Part shown: piece after piece, positions 39,485 to 50,849 of the stretch | Layout of the letters: each line of letters opens with the position of its first letter | Numbering within the stretch: position 1 is the first letter of the stretch | Assembly: GCA_036768485.1 (NCBI GenBank) | Contig: JAVLUZ010000154.1 | Span: forward strand, 39,986,851 to 40,050,850 | DNA length: 64,000 nt | Direction: 5' to 3' | Source: Mermis nigrescens | Taxonomy: Eukaryota; Nematoda; Enoplea; Mermithida; Mermithidae | Notes under the pieces: model-generated | The model's input: only the letters and a program-made list of their open reading frames with translations | The model's database searches: none | What the model was told of the DNA's origin: nothing | Position numbers and translations under genes: made by a program

Positions 39485-40700
39485 ATGTCCTCAACTCATC
39501 GTCCTTGCATCAGCAAAGCTGAAAAACAGGCAATCAGGAATACAGGCTTTGTACGTTGTTGACACTGATTAGAATGAGTTTGTAAGTAGCAGTAGGTTTT
39601 TTGTTAGATAAGAAAGCCCTAATTTTGTTCTTCTCTTTGTAACAGTCAATTACTGACATCGTCAAATGTCTGAATGTTGTTGTAGCAAAAACTATGGACA
39701 AAATGGACAAAGATTCCTCTTCTAAGCTTATCTCCCAAGTCCTCACTTCAACATTTCCTCAGATTCAGCGTGGCAAGTCCAGGGATAGAAAGGTCATTTG
39801 TGGTCTTTTCAACATCTCTAAAAAGTTGTTTTTTTGAATTCTTATCATTATTTTTTTACAAAATAGTATTCACTTTAGGCCATCCTTCAAAATTAGCTTT
39901 CCAACTGCAAGCCCAGACTCTTGTGATCAAATAGTAGCCTAAATTAACGAGGTAGCCTACTTTTTACTTAAAACTACAAAAACTGATTGCAATCTAACTC
40001 TATAATTTTCTTAGGCCTCTCAATGTGAGACATCCAATGATTCATCCGCTGACATAATAGCTGAAGCATTAAACGCTTTGTTTTGAGTAAAATTTTTACT
40101 GCTTTTGAACTTTTATTTCTAAATTTTCCAATTGTTTTTCATCTTTTTAGTGTGCCAAGTCCGTTCAGTACAGTCCTCTTAAGTTTCTGACCATATCCAC
40201 TCAAACTGGTCCCTTGTTGCTGCAGCCTTCCTCTGGGAGGGTTGCCAGGGTCAATTCATCAGAGTACACCATCTCTGATGATTGTCTCTTAGGCAAGGGA
40301 GGTTTTGGATCAGTCTACAAGGGCCTGTACATGGGTAAGGAGGTTGCAGTGAAGATGTTTCCTTTGTGTGAAGCCTTCTTGCACGAGTATATGGTCCACT
40401 GCACTTTGTGAGTGAGCCAGCCCAGAATCTGTCGGGCTAAGGCAGCTGACATAGCCGAGAGCAGAATAATCCTCCCTTTGTACTTGTACAAAACCAAACC
40501 TGTCACAGTTAAGTGACTGTTTAAGACTAAGGTTCTGGAGGAGGAGAAGGTCATATATTCAATGGCATATTGCATCAAGAATTGCATGAAAGCCAAGTTT
40601 TGCATAATGATATCAAAGCAGACAATTTCATGATTGACGAAAGCTGCAGGCCGCATCTGATCAATTTTGGGAATGCCACTTTCATCAGTGACACGTATGT
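39485..40700 (+). pseudogene. multi-exon protein kinase gene, broken
   Basis: Exon-like pieces in one phase: 39485-39550 (ATG start), 39646-39792 (acceptor ..TTTGTAACAG, donor AAAG|GTCATT), 40015-40086 (acceptor TTTTCTTAG) and 40151-40407 (acceptor CTTTTTAG, donor TTT|GTGAGTG). The last carries the kinase ATP-binding loop LGKGGFGSVYKG and the VAVKMF lysine. About 40600-40690 reads a catalytic loop LHNDIKADNF and HLINFGNATF, with DFG replaced by NFG. Family knowledge: Ser/Thr or Tyr kinases transfer phosphate from ATP. Defects are an in-frame TGA as the last codon of exon 3, frameshifts between 40410 and 40600, the missing DFG aspartate and no further C-terminal exons. A host-derived gene copy or pseudogene, not a mobile-element gene. 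Confidence 0.65.
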
Positions 40701-41314
40701 ACATCCACTGCAACTTATAGATTATTAATATTTGCAAAGATATCTTCATCTCATAAATGTATTGTATATAAATTTATATGAGTTTTACTAAAGAATCATG
40801 AACAGGATCCAAAAGAACAACAATGGGATCTAAAGACCAATAGGATTCAGAAATGGAATCAATTTAAGGAAGAATGACACAATCTTTAAAGAGCAATTTG
40901 ATTTAATGAAAACTGAACATGACCTAAAGCAACAACAATGGGATCTTAAGAACAATTGGATTTAAAGGAAATTGAGGAAGATATAAATATAGAAGATGAT
41001 TTTGCAAATACTTTCTCTACTGTGCTATTATCATCAGTTGGACATTGATTAGTATCAAATTATTTTTTAACAACATGTTTCAGATAATTTTACAATAAAG
41101 CAAGCAACATAAGACTACATGCTATTGCTATTAAGAACTTTTGAAGAACTTCCAGTCATACAATGCAGAGTTTAAAAATCATTCTCCCTTTTAGTCATTT
41201 GCAAAAGACTTTGTTTTAAATTTCTCTTGAAGCTAAGTCTAAATAAAATCAGAATAGAAAGTACAGATATTAAAGTAGAGTATCATATCTTCTATCTCTA
41301 CTTGATTCAGAACT
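40701..41314. other. stretch after the kinase remnant
   Basis: Weak coding-like phrase EHDLKQQQWDLKN (about 40917-40955, plus strand) with Gln/Lys-rich helical character, interrupted by stops. It could be a decayed exon or unrelated. Confidence 0.35.
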
Positions 41315-41617
41315 GTGTACCAATATGACTTTTCGAAGTCCGGTCATATTCACCCAAAAGTCCGGGCTCATGTGCAGCCATATACCAAAGTTAGCAACAT
41401 GTTTTTGTTTGCTGTCTTGGTCTGCAATCTTGGCAAACCAAATAAAGATATGAAGAAACTTGAAAGCAAACTCATGGAAGATGTGCAGCACGACAAAGCT
41501 ATCAATATGAAAGATATTTGTGATGCTGTCAAATATTTTTATGAAAATAAGTCTTACTTTTTGACCATGTCTTTAGATGCTTATAAATTTTTGCATAATT
41601 TGATAATTCATACTTGA
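41315..41617 (+). CDS. hypothetical ORF, 100 codons
   Basis: Encodes a soluble-looking, Lys-rich, probably helical peptide (KPNKDMKKLESKLMEDVQHD, then VKYFYENKSYF). No family recognised. It follows the kinase remnant in the same orientation, so it could be part of a neighbouring host exon. Equally it may be chance. Confidence 0.25.
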   Translation: MYQYDFSKSGHIHPKVRAHVQPYTKVSNMFLFAVLVCNLGKPNKDMKKLESKLMEDVQHDKAINMKDICDAVKYFYENKSYFLTMSLDAYKFLHNLIIHT

Positions 41618-41639
41618 TTAAAAATAGCAGAGCATAAAT

Positions 41640-41945
41640 CTATTTGTGAGCACTTTAGCCATTGTTGAAGAGTAGACACACTCATCTAAACAACTGACTC
41701 AGTGCTCTAAACTATTGACTCACTTGTCTAAACCACTGACACAGGGTCTTGATAGACCGTGTGTCAGCAGTTTAGATCATGAGTCAGCAGTTTAGGCAGG
41801 TGAGTCAGTAGTGTAGAGCAATGTGCCAGTGGTTTACACCACAAGTAACAAGGTAAATTTAGGTTATAATTTTTTAAATACTTGATGGATCTCGATGCGG
41901 TTAAAAGTTGCCCTTCTTCCAGAGCACCCACAAATGTGGAGCAAC
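41640..41945. repeat. minisatellite with internal inversion and shared flank, copy 3
   Basis: CTCATCTAAAC/ACTGACTCA units on the left (41680-41750) are the reverse complement of GAGTCAGCAGTTTAGR units on the right (41762-41830), with an axis near 41755 at GGTCTTGATAGACC. The right flank repeats the one at 39000-39110. Confidence 0.75.
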
Positions 41946-42129
41946 TCCCGCCAGACAAGAAACACACTAGGCAGATCTAGGGCAAACCAAATGCACAGGC
42001 AGTCAGCTGAGAGATTGTCTAAACCTCTCATCTGAACCGCTTGTGTCTTATGCCAATTTCCTGACTCAACGGGCTGGTAAGCAGATTGAGCCGGCCCTGC
42101 CCATGTTAATGTACCATACTTTGTCGGTT

Positions 42130-42600
42130 TTCTAATTTTCATGCACAGTCCTGAGCGGAAAGTGACAACTTTTTGGCCGGATAGGCATTTTATCTCGGTG
42201 GCAGTTTTACTGGCCGATTTTATTCTTTTCCTACTAGAGATGTGCGCCATCTTGGCCACAAATGACGTTTTGCTCTTCCGGCCATAGACTCTGTCTATCT
42301 CATCCCTAAAAAAAATTTGTTTGCTCCTCCGCCACTGAGAACGCTCCACATCTCCCCTGATAGAAAATTTTGCTTTTCCCGCCAGTGGTGTGCATTGTCT
42401 TGGCCAAAAGCAGCAATTTGCTTTTCCTGCCTGAGATGCACACCATCCTGGCCATAAACGTGCTGGACGTGGCCGATTTTTGCAAAGCTGGACATAACCA
42501 ATTTTTGCAGAGCTGGACATAGCCAATTTTTTGCTGATCTAGTAGTTTTTGAATCAGATCATGTTGGACATGGCCGATTTTCTGCTGATGTTGTAGCTCT
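42130..42600. repeat. degenerate minisatellites (~63 bp, then ~27 bp)
   Basis: 42130-42470 has about four loose ~63-bp units with TTTTGCTYTTCCNGCC and GATGTGCRCCATCTTGGCC. 42470-42600 has ~27-bp units GCTGGACATAGCCAATTTTT. The 220-codon minus ORF across this region (41864-42526) is a product of the periodicity and is not called as a gene. Confidence 0.65.
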
Positions 42601-42949
42601 TCAATTAAGACAGCTTAATACTTATTAAATTAAAAAATGTCACAATTCTGTGGTTTATATTGCTTATATTTATTTTTCAATAATTGTCAATCAATTAAGT
42701 TAAATTTCAGTATCAATATCACTTAATCACTGTGGATTACTAATAAACCAACAAATTAGCAGCATTTAGGCTAGGTTTAAGCCTGAGAGACAGCAAATTG
42801 CACAGATTGAGTGAAATTATCCTTTTTCATTCTCAAAAAAAACAAATTTTAAGTTAATTTAGAAAACCAAAAAATTGTTACTATTTGATGCATATTTAGC
42901 TATTTCATTTTGTTTTCCAATAAATTTTGATTTTGGAAGCAGTAGTTCA

Positions 42950-43310
42950 TTCATTGAGAATAAAGCTCAATTAGATGGAATTACACTATCTGACTGCAAT
43001 TTTGCGAATCTCTATTCAAGATTTCAATTATACTGCTTAAAATTTGTTGTTCTAATATAAATTGAATTAGAGTAGCTCCAAATGCATTAAATCATTCTTG
43101 ATTGGCGATTGGCGATTGTTTCCTTCAAATTCAAGTGAAATGCGCAAAATTTGTTGTATTACTGTAAATAAGATTAAAAGAGCACCAAATGCATTAAATC
43201 ATCCTCAATTGGCAATTCTCTACTTGCAATTTGACTGAAATGCTTGAAATTTGTTGTATTACTGTAAATTAGGTTAAAGTAGCACCAAAAATGCATTAAA
43301 TCATTCTTGA
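42950..43310. repeat. ~118-bp tandem repeat, three units
   Basis: Three successive units share AAATTTGTTGTATTACTGTAAAT, AGCACCAAATGCATTAAATCAT and GGCAATT blocks at about 118-bp spacing. Confidence 0.8.
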
Positions 43311-43315
43311 GAACT

Positions 43316-43490
43316 GGGTCAGACGCTGGCATATTTGCCTCGTTTATCTTGATGACATCTTAATTTTTGCTCCAAACCACCAAGAAATGATCAACCGCCT
43401 GGACTTACTTTTGAAAAGATTAAATGGAGTCAATATGAAAGTAAAACTCTCAAAATGCGTATTTTTAGGTAATAGAATTCAGGAGATGCC
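43316..43490 (+). pseudogene. RT fragment of the same retroelement family
   Basis: The plus strand reads WHICLVYLDDILIFAPNHQE, then LLLKRLNGVNMKVKLSKC. This is close to WKICLVYLDDILIFAPNHNE..LLERLNKANMKLKLSKC of the young element, including the intact catalytic YLDD. Only about 55 codons remain, with no RT sequence on either side. It may be a captured or recombinant scrap. Confidence 0.8.
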
Positions 43491-43526
43491 CCACATGAGC
43501 AGGTCAGAAGACCTCATATAAATGCA

Positions 43527-43625
43527 AAATTGTTATTATTTTTAAGACCTCCAGCCCAATTTTCAGGAGTTTTCAGAGAGTCATTCACTGAGTCAGTCAA
43601 AGAAGTTGACAAATTTTTCATTTAA
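43527..43625 (+). pseudogene. Gag fragment next to the RT fragment
   Basis: The plus strand reads FLRPPAQFSGVFRESFTESV, matching RPPKSFSGSFGESFPEW of the young Gag. It follows the RT fragment by about 40 bp in the same orientation, an order (RT then gag) not found in any single element. A template-switch product, tandem remnant or rearrangement would explain it. Confidence 0.55.
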
Positions 43626-44054
43626 AAAGGCATAAATAATAAGGACAATGAATTTAAGCTGACTTACTCAGAAACTAACTTGAATGGCAATTTTTTGATG
43701 AGCTTGTTGACAAAATGTTGGTAGGCTAATTTGCCAGGGAAGACATTTTCAGGAACCTGTAAAATAGCCTATTTGCCTACCATACACATAGATTTGTATT
43801 TAACAAATTTCAGCCAGGCCTGTGCGCTTCTACATCCTGCTCCATGTACCTCATAATCGCATGGTTGCTAGCTTCTTGCATGGTGCATTTGTATTCACAG
43901 CATCATGGGCATATTTGAATGCTCATGTAGGACCTACCCTGCTAGTTTCAAAAAAGTCACATTCTGATGATGCTTTTTCGACAAAAATAACAACTGAACC
44001 ATCAGCGTGCACATGTGCCACTTGAGATTCTAGCACACAACTGTATGGGTGGTT
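43626..44054. other. intergenic stretch
   Basis: The 67-codon ORF at 43822-44025 has no recognisable motif. Nothing else seen. Confidence 0.5.
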
Positions 44055-45420
44055 TAACCCTGTTTACAATCATGGTTTTGCAGTCGAAGTGCACCATCAT
44101 GGCATAAACCCCTAGTGCATATTAACCCTTTGTTTACCATATCCTATGCCGGAGGCATAATGCATCACTTTTGTGGCATTTTTTTGTTTTACCTTATCTA
44201 TGTGTCCAGAGCTTTGTCTAGCTGAAAGAGGCGTTATAGAGTAGTAAGAAATAGGCACTTTTGGCCTATTTACAAGGATATCACAAAAACTCAAGATGGA
44301 AAAATAAGGTTCTAATAAAAAATTTAGTGGTTTATTCCTTTCCAGCTCTTTAAATGCATCCCCTGGATGTGTTTAACACAACAGAAATCTACTTTTTCTT
44401 GTTTTTGCATAATGTCCAACAGGTGCCTATTCTTGTGCATTGTGTTAGTTTTTTAATTATACCCCTTTAAAAAATAATTTTCACAGAAAATGACATACAT
44501 ACTTCAGAAAGAGCATAAAAAATTGCACTAAATGAAAGTAATAGCTGTCAGAGAATCCCAAGAAAGCATAATTTAATATGCAACAGGAGTTTATGCCATG
44601 ATGGTGCACTTTGACTGGAAAAACATGATGGTAAAGGGAGGGTTAAGCTTACACATGGGCGTGGGAGGGGTTTGGGGGGTATGCATCCCTCCAGAAGTTG
44701 AAATACCCCCAGAAATCAAAATACCCCCCAGAACTCAAATTCTGGAAATTTTTTCTGCTTTTCTAGCAATTTTTTGATGCCATTGGATAGTGCTCAATGA
44801 GAAACGTCAAAAAATATTGTTTTTTCCGCCATATACAACCATTTTTAAGACTATTTTTTACATTTGAAAATTTTCTCTGCTCCCCCCACCCACCTAGAAT
44901 TTTGGTGCTGCCCACCTATGGTTAAGCTAGGTCTCCTTAACATTCTCTGACAGCTATTACTTTCATTTAGTGCAATTTTTTATTCTCTTTATGAATATAT
45001 ATGTTATTTTCTGTGAAAATTATTTTTAAAAAGGTATAATTAAAAACTAACCACAATGCATGAGATTAGGCACCTGTTTAACAATAAGCAAAAACAAGAA
45101 AAAGCAGATTCCTATTGTTTTAAACACATTCAGGGGATGCATTTAAAGAGCTGGAAAGGAATAAACTACTAAATTTTCTTATTAGAACCTTGGTTTTCCA
45201 TCTTGAGTTTTTATGATATCACTGTATATAGGCCAAAAAATGCCTATTACTTACTACTCTATAACTCCTCCTCAAGTTAAACCATTAAAAATGATATAAC
45301 TGAAGCCAAAACGAGGCTAGACTAAATTTTGGACACATGGATAAGGTAGAACAGAAAAAATGCCTCAGAGCTGATTCATTATGCCTCCGGCACAGGACAC
45401 AGTAAACGGAGGGTTAGTAG
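44055..45420. repeat. foldback repeat with two nested inverted-repeat pairs
   Basis: Pair 1: 44055-44107 and 44590-44646 are inverted copies with AACCCTGTTTAC-like ends and a GTGCACCATCATGGCATAAA core. Pair 2: 44108-44575 and 44935-45420 are inverted copies about 470 bp long, with outer ends TTAACCCTTTGTTTACC and CGGAGGGTTAG. A small transposon (44651-44919) sits in the centre. No ORF. Probably a nonautonomous foldback-type element pair or an inverted duplication. Confidence 0.75.
44651..44919. mobile_element. nonautonomous DNA transposon in the foldback centre
   Basis: 269-bp copy, ACACATGGGC to GCCCACCTAT. Flanks ggttaagctt (44641-44650) and ggttaagcta (44920-44929) agree at 9 of 10. Confidence 0.85.
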
Positions 45421-45802
45421 ACCTTCTGCATGATTCCTTCTCTTACTAATAAAATTCTGACTTCCTAAACTCCTTCCATTTTTTTCTGAAAATTTTTTTG
45501 TTCTTGTCCTTGAACTTTTTCATATCAAGTTTGAACATGCCCTAGACACATTTAGGCACATCCAAATGTACTTGGACATGTTTGGGTATATACAGTACAG
45601 TAAATGAATGTCTATAAATAAGAAGTTGAATAACAAAGATACAAGCATCACAATAGATCTTAATAAATATTGCACAGTGGATGAAGTTGCTTCCATTCCT
45701 GTTCATAGATTCAGAACAACAGCAAAAGTGTATTTACTCAAATAAGCAAGCGTACACAAATTCCCTAATCTATTAAGAGAATTGGCTATATAGAGTTTTG
45801 AT

Positions 45803-46537
45803 CATCCCCTCCTTTGAGCATATATGATCCAGGCCAATTGTTCCTCATACAATGCATTTGTAACAATTTTCACTGCGGAAAATTTTATTTTTTGAACTTC
45901 GGTTATGATTATTGGGTCTAATCTTTTTCATTTTTGTCTTATTTTAGTGTCAAAAAAGATGAAGCTGCATAAATGAACAATAAGTGACTTTGCTTTTGCT
46001 CACTTATAATTTTGTCTGGTGGGTTCTCCTTCTTTTTAGATCGTGGAATAATGGTCAAGTGGAATGACATGCTACATGTATATACAACACGCACCTACTC
46101 ATTCTATCTACAAAAAGTATGTTAAACCATTCTTTATCAAATCAGCCTAGAGGACTGTGCTGTAAGTGGTGCTATTCTGTGTTAATTGCATCATGATAGG
46201 TGCTTATTGTATTATTAATTCTGCATTTAATGTTGAATTATGCTTGTTTTTAAGTGAAAAATATTCACTGTTCTGCCCAGAAAGCCTAAGAATTTTTCCT
46301 AACAGAACAATAATTTCTTGGAAGCAATAGTGTAATAAGGCTAGGATATTTTGGTTGGCTGAATGTCTCATTTCATATTAACTACTTGTTGAAGACACAC
46401 AAGCACAATGGGGAATACAAGTATTCCCTGCCAGGGCTTTTGAGAAGCATATCCTCTTGGGCCATTTTTGATGATAACCTATTGGTCAAATCATGGAGAA
46501 ATGTAAAATAATGTCTATAACAGTTTGATTTCAAGGT
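45803..46537. repeat. local direct duplication, copy 1
   Basis: Matches 47368-48400, except for the 276 bp of transposon plus target duplication that only copy 2 has. Shared blocks include CATCCCCTCCTTTGAGCAT, TAATGGTCAAGTGGAATGAC, GTGAAAAATATTCACTGTTC and TAAGGCTAGGATATTTTGGT. At the equivalent insertion point it reads GTGGTGCTATTCTGTG, the empty site. Confidence 0.85.
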
Positions 46538-46689
46538 TGCTAGTAAGAAGCTAGCAACCATGTGATTATGAATATTTGCCTTGTTTATCTTTTTTGCACT
46601 CTGAAAAACCACTGCGCTCTGAAAAACTGATAGCTATACTGCCAGCCAAAAACACTGCTATATAGCCTTCTTGTCCTCAGAAAATGAGC

Positions 46690-46915
46690 TATATAGCCAT
46701 AGGTGGGCTCCACCAGAAATCTGGAGGAAGGGGGCCCAAGATTTTTTCAAAAGTTGTAAACTAACCTTAAAAATAGTGATATGGCGAAACAAAACAATTT
46801 CAAAAATTGAATTCTAGGGGAAGTATTTTGGTTTCTGATGGGAGAGAGTTTTGTTTTCTGGGAGAGGGGATTTTGTTTTCTGGGAGGTGCAACCCCTATG
46901 CTTAGGTATGTATAT
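46690..46915. mobile_element. decayed transposon of the 10-bp TSD family
   Basis: Family blocks remain (CCATAGGTGGGC, GATATGGCGAAACAAAAC, TTTCAAAAATTGAATTCTAG, then repeated TTTTGTTTTCTGGGAG), ending near CCTATGCTTAGGTATGTATA. Ends and target duplications are not clear. Confidence 0.55.
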
Positions 46916-47367
46916 AGCCTCGTATGACTTAGAAACATACCATGTGAGCCTAGAAATACAATATAGTTATCTTTTCTCAGTTTTAAAACTAAAGAATATA
47001 TAGCTATTTTCTCAACTTTAAAAAGGGCTAAATATATTTTTGGGTAAAAAAGTAGCAAAGATGCCAAAAATCATTTGCGCTTTGCGCCAACTAGTACATA
47101 TCTGTTTTGTGTACGCATAAAATGCTCAAATGATCTTAAAAGTCAAGATTTTTGACGGATTCTTATATGTGTTATTTATAAACGTGACAAAGCTAGTCAG
47201 AATTGGCAAGAAAACCTAAGAAATACAGTTTTTCACACATATACAAATTTTATAGGATGTTTTAGACATTTTTCATATTTGACCTGCAAAAAAGGCAAGA
47301 ATATAAAATTATTGGCTTCAAATTTTTAGATTTTACCTCTCCTGAACATTCTACCTCGAAAAATTAT

Positions 47368-48400
47368 GCTTCAATCATCCCCTCCTTTGAGCATGTATGA
47401 TCCAAGCCTTGTTGTTCCTCATGCAATGCATTTCTAACAATTTTCACTTTGGAAAATTTCATTTTTTGATCTTCTGTTATGATTATTGGGTCTGATCTAT
47501 TTCATTTTTATCTCATTTTAATGTCAAAAAAGATGAAGTGGTAAAGATGAACGATAAGTGACTTTGCTTTTGCTCACTTACAATTTTGTCTAGTTGGTTC
47601 TTCTTCTTTAGATCTGTTGAATAATGGTCAAGTGGAATGACGTGCTACATGCATATACAATATGTACCTACTCATTCTACCTACAAAAAGTATGTTGAAC
47701 CATTCTTTATCAAATCAGCCTAGAGGACTGCACTGTAAGTGGTGCTATTCACACCTGGGCGTGGGGTTTGGAGGTATGCACCCCCCTCAGAAACCAAAAT
47801 ACCCCCTCCCCAGAAATCAAAATACCCCCCCAGAATTCAATTTTTGTAAATTTTTTTTGCAATTTTTTGATGCCAATGGATAGTGCTTGATGAGAAACGC
47901 TCAAAAAATGGTGTTTTCATCGCCATACCACCATTTTTAAGGCCATTTTTCGACCTTCAAGAAAAACCAAAAACCTTGCACACCCCTCCCCCAGAATTTT
48001 CTTGCTGCCCACGTATGGTGCTATTCTGTGTTAATCACATCGTAATGGGTGCATATTGTATTAGTTCTGCATTTAACGTTGAACTATGCTTGTTATTAAG
48101 TGAAAAATATTCACTGTTCTGCCCAGAAAGCCTAAGAATTTTACATAACAGAATTCTAATTTCTTGCATTTTCTACAGCCAGGAAGCAATAAGGTAATAA
48201 GGCTAGGATATTTTGGTTGGCTGAATTTCTCATTTCATATTAACTACTAGTCAAAGACACACATGCACACTGGGGAATGGGAATATTACCTTCTAAGGCT
48301 TTCAAAAAGCATATCCCCTTGGGCCATTTTTGATCAAAACCTATTGGTTGAATCATGTAGAAATGTAAAATAATGTCTATAAGAGTTTAATTTCAAGGAC
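47368..48400. repeat. local direct duplication, copy 2 (filled site)
   Basis: Same sequence as 45803-46537 with moderate divergence, interrupted at 47751-48016 by the small transposon. Copy spacing is about 1.5 kb. Confidence 0.85.
47751..48016. mobile_element. nonautonomous DNA transposon with perfect 10-bp TSD
   Basis: 266-bp copy, ACACCTGGGC to GCCCACGTAT, flanked by a perfect ggtgctattc on both sides (47741-47750 and 48017-48026). The duplicated segment at 45803-46537 shows the uninterrupted site with a single ggtgctattc. This fixes both element ends and the 10-bp duplication. Confidence 0.93.
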
Positions 48401-48411
48401 ATAAATTTATT

Positions 48412-48751
48412 TTTTGTGCATTAAACTGTTCAATTCATTCATTATCTTTAATTATTACCTATATGTTTAATGTTACAGGTCATTCCTTGGTCGTTTTTGT
48501 TATTATACATGGAAATTTAACTATAAAATATTAAGAAAGAATAAAATACGACAAATTCAGAATCAAAATTTGACATTAAATAGGTAACAATATTGTGCTC
48601 TTACTCTATCTCCACACTGCACCTCAATGTTACTCAATTAACCCCCTCTCACAGCATTTGATTGTGTGCATGTATGGTTGGAAAAGAATAGTTGAATATT
48701 GTTTTAACTATTCCTAAAATATTGTTCTGATGCTTTTATACTCTATGCAAC
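48412..48751. repeat. dispersed direct repeat, copy 2
   Basis: Second copy of 37592-37925, directly following duplication copy 2. Confidence 0.8.
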
Positions 48752-50037
48752 ATACTTTTTTGTATACAACTGATGCTGTACAAAATTATTTCTTGAACTG
48801 AAATGAAATCTAATGAACAAGAAAATTGCTGGGACAAAATACTTTTTCAACGCTTTTCTTCCAGTTTTGATCCTTGACTTAAAAATCGAGAGAAATCTTG
48901 ACAACATCTGAGAATTGGGAGGAAGGACTTTTGGATTGTAGAGGGCAACAGCCCCACACTTAGTGTTGCATGATATACTTTACTGATTTATTTTCCGTAT
49001 GTGTTAAATGTTTTTGTGCTTTATATTGCCTATTATGTGATTAAGGGCATTGCTGTATACATGTAAAAGGATGGCGTGATGGCTGTTTCTTCTTCTTATT
49101 GCCAAGATCTTTAGCAGTTTTAGTTTTAGAAATAATGTTTAGCAGACATGCACACCATGAGAATTCTGTGGGAAAAACCAAATAATTTTTCTAAAGTGCT
49201 GGTTTCAGACTTAAAATCAATAGACATGTGTCAAAAATATTATTTTTTTGGCGTTTATGGGGATTCTTTAGCTACTAATTCCTGAATGTTTGGAAAAATT
49301 TTGTCAAAATTTGAAAAAATTAGAGTTAACTCAACTAAAGTCGAAAAACTAGTATATTTAATTGTGTGATGTGCTGAAATTTTTACACATCAGAGTCAAA
49401 AGATTGCTAAGAACAATAGTACATTTTCAACAAATATTTTGGAAAAGCACATAATCTGGGGGAATCTATTAGGAATAATAATACACGTTGAAGTTGAAAA
49501 CCCTGTAGATTATGGTAGACCCCAATCCTACTTTTAGTAATATTTTTGGCATTTTTAATGTATACAAAGCAGTAAGTGGTGGTCTTCAAAATTTATTTTT
49601 CTGTCAGAAAAAGGATTACATAAGTAATTCATCAAAAAGTAAAGTGAGGCTTTTGTAATGCTCAAAGTGTAGAGAAAATGAATGCTTACGCTTAATGACA
49701 ACTTTGCTGACAAAACATACACACATACATGTACTTGTATGCGCATGCATATGTAGCTCATAATTCTTAATGTGTTGATACTGTATATTTTATATATGTA
49801 AAATTCTGTATATATGCTAATGACTCATCCAATTATCTCGTTATCGTACCTCATTTTTGTCTATAATCTACAATCTATGATGAATAGAACAGTATGTTTA
49901 GCCTCAGTCAAAAAATAGTGAAATAATAATTTTTAAATTTTTTCTTGTACTGGAAGTATGAAATTTCATAATTGAAGATTCCATTTGTGCTTAATGCTTC
50001 ACTCTAAATTCTAAATTTGCTATTTGTGTGCTTTAAG
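48752..50037. other. intergenic stretch, nothing recognised
   Basis: Short ORFs (49407-49589, 49555-49761 minus) have no recognisable motif. Confidence 0.55.
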
Positions 50038-50169
50038 CGGTTTGAAGTGCAATGCAATGAGTGTCAAACTGAGCATGTAGGGCTATGCCCAATGCGACAG
50101 CTCACTGCATGCTTCAGATGCAGTAATGCGGATCATCACGTCAATGAATGTCCATTGCGCCACAGATAG
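50038..50169 (+). pseudogene. Gag nucleocapsid remnant with two zinc knuckles
   Basis: The plus strand reads CNECQTEHVGLC, then after a short spacer CFRCSNADHHVNEC before a TAG stop. The second is an exact CX2CX4HX4C knuckle and the first a shortened form. Tandem knuckles are typical of retroelement Gag or of cellular nucleic-acid-binding proteins. The context differs from the single-knuckle Gag of the main family, so it is another element or a host exon. Only about 44 codons remain. Confidence 0.55.
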
Positions 50170-50849
50170 ACTATGCAAAGTCAATTTATGAGAAAGCCTT
50201 ATCTCGACTTTTGAAAGCAGATGGCTGAGGGAGCAACAATGAAAGAAAAGCTTTATTTGTGGTCGGCAAAAGAGCCGCTGCAAGTCAGGGCACATGCAAA
50301 CATATTCACTCTACATTACTGGTTGATTAGTAACAACAAGGACAAATATGCATTCAAAAAATATAAAAAAATCCTTTCTTTTCAATTATATGCAAATGGA
50401 GCACCATTTTTTTGCCCAAGGCAAAGATTTTGAGGTTTGCACAGTGATGTTTAGAGCAATCTTAGTACAATTTGTACAGAAAGTCTAGGCACTTTTTAGC
50501 TGGTTTTTCATTGTACAGAAAACTCACTAAGTTTTTGTACGAAAAAAAGTGATATGGAGTCAACCCTGTATTGAAAATATAATTTAGGATGCTGAGAATT
50601 TTTAAGTCAAACATCTTTGTCTAAACATGTATATAACAAAAATTTAAGATATTATTTAAAAATTAGATGATGCACAATGTAGCAATAAAAGACAAGTTCT
50701 ATTCTTGGTCGGAAAAAGTTCCGTAGGAAGTCAGGGCATATGCGCACATTTTTAATTTTTGGTCAATGATTTGAAAGAAGTGAAAATATGCAGCTGGAAA
50801 AATGACTTGACGTTGTTCTCAAGTGACGTATTCTGGCCTTGTAAGAGCA
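50170..50849. other. intergenic stretch
   Basis: 50250-50300 and 50690-50750 share a phrase (GGTCGGMAAAAG.. GYAAGTCAGGGCATATGC), indicating a small direct repeat. No genes. Confidence 0.5.

Noticed and set aside
41864..42526. 220-codon minus-strand ORF
   Set aside because: It spans degenerate ~63-bp and ~27-bp tandem repeats. The translation is periodic (repeated REKQ-like and SSAKIGYVQ-like pieces) and has no domain, so the open frame follows from repeat periodicity.
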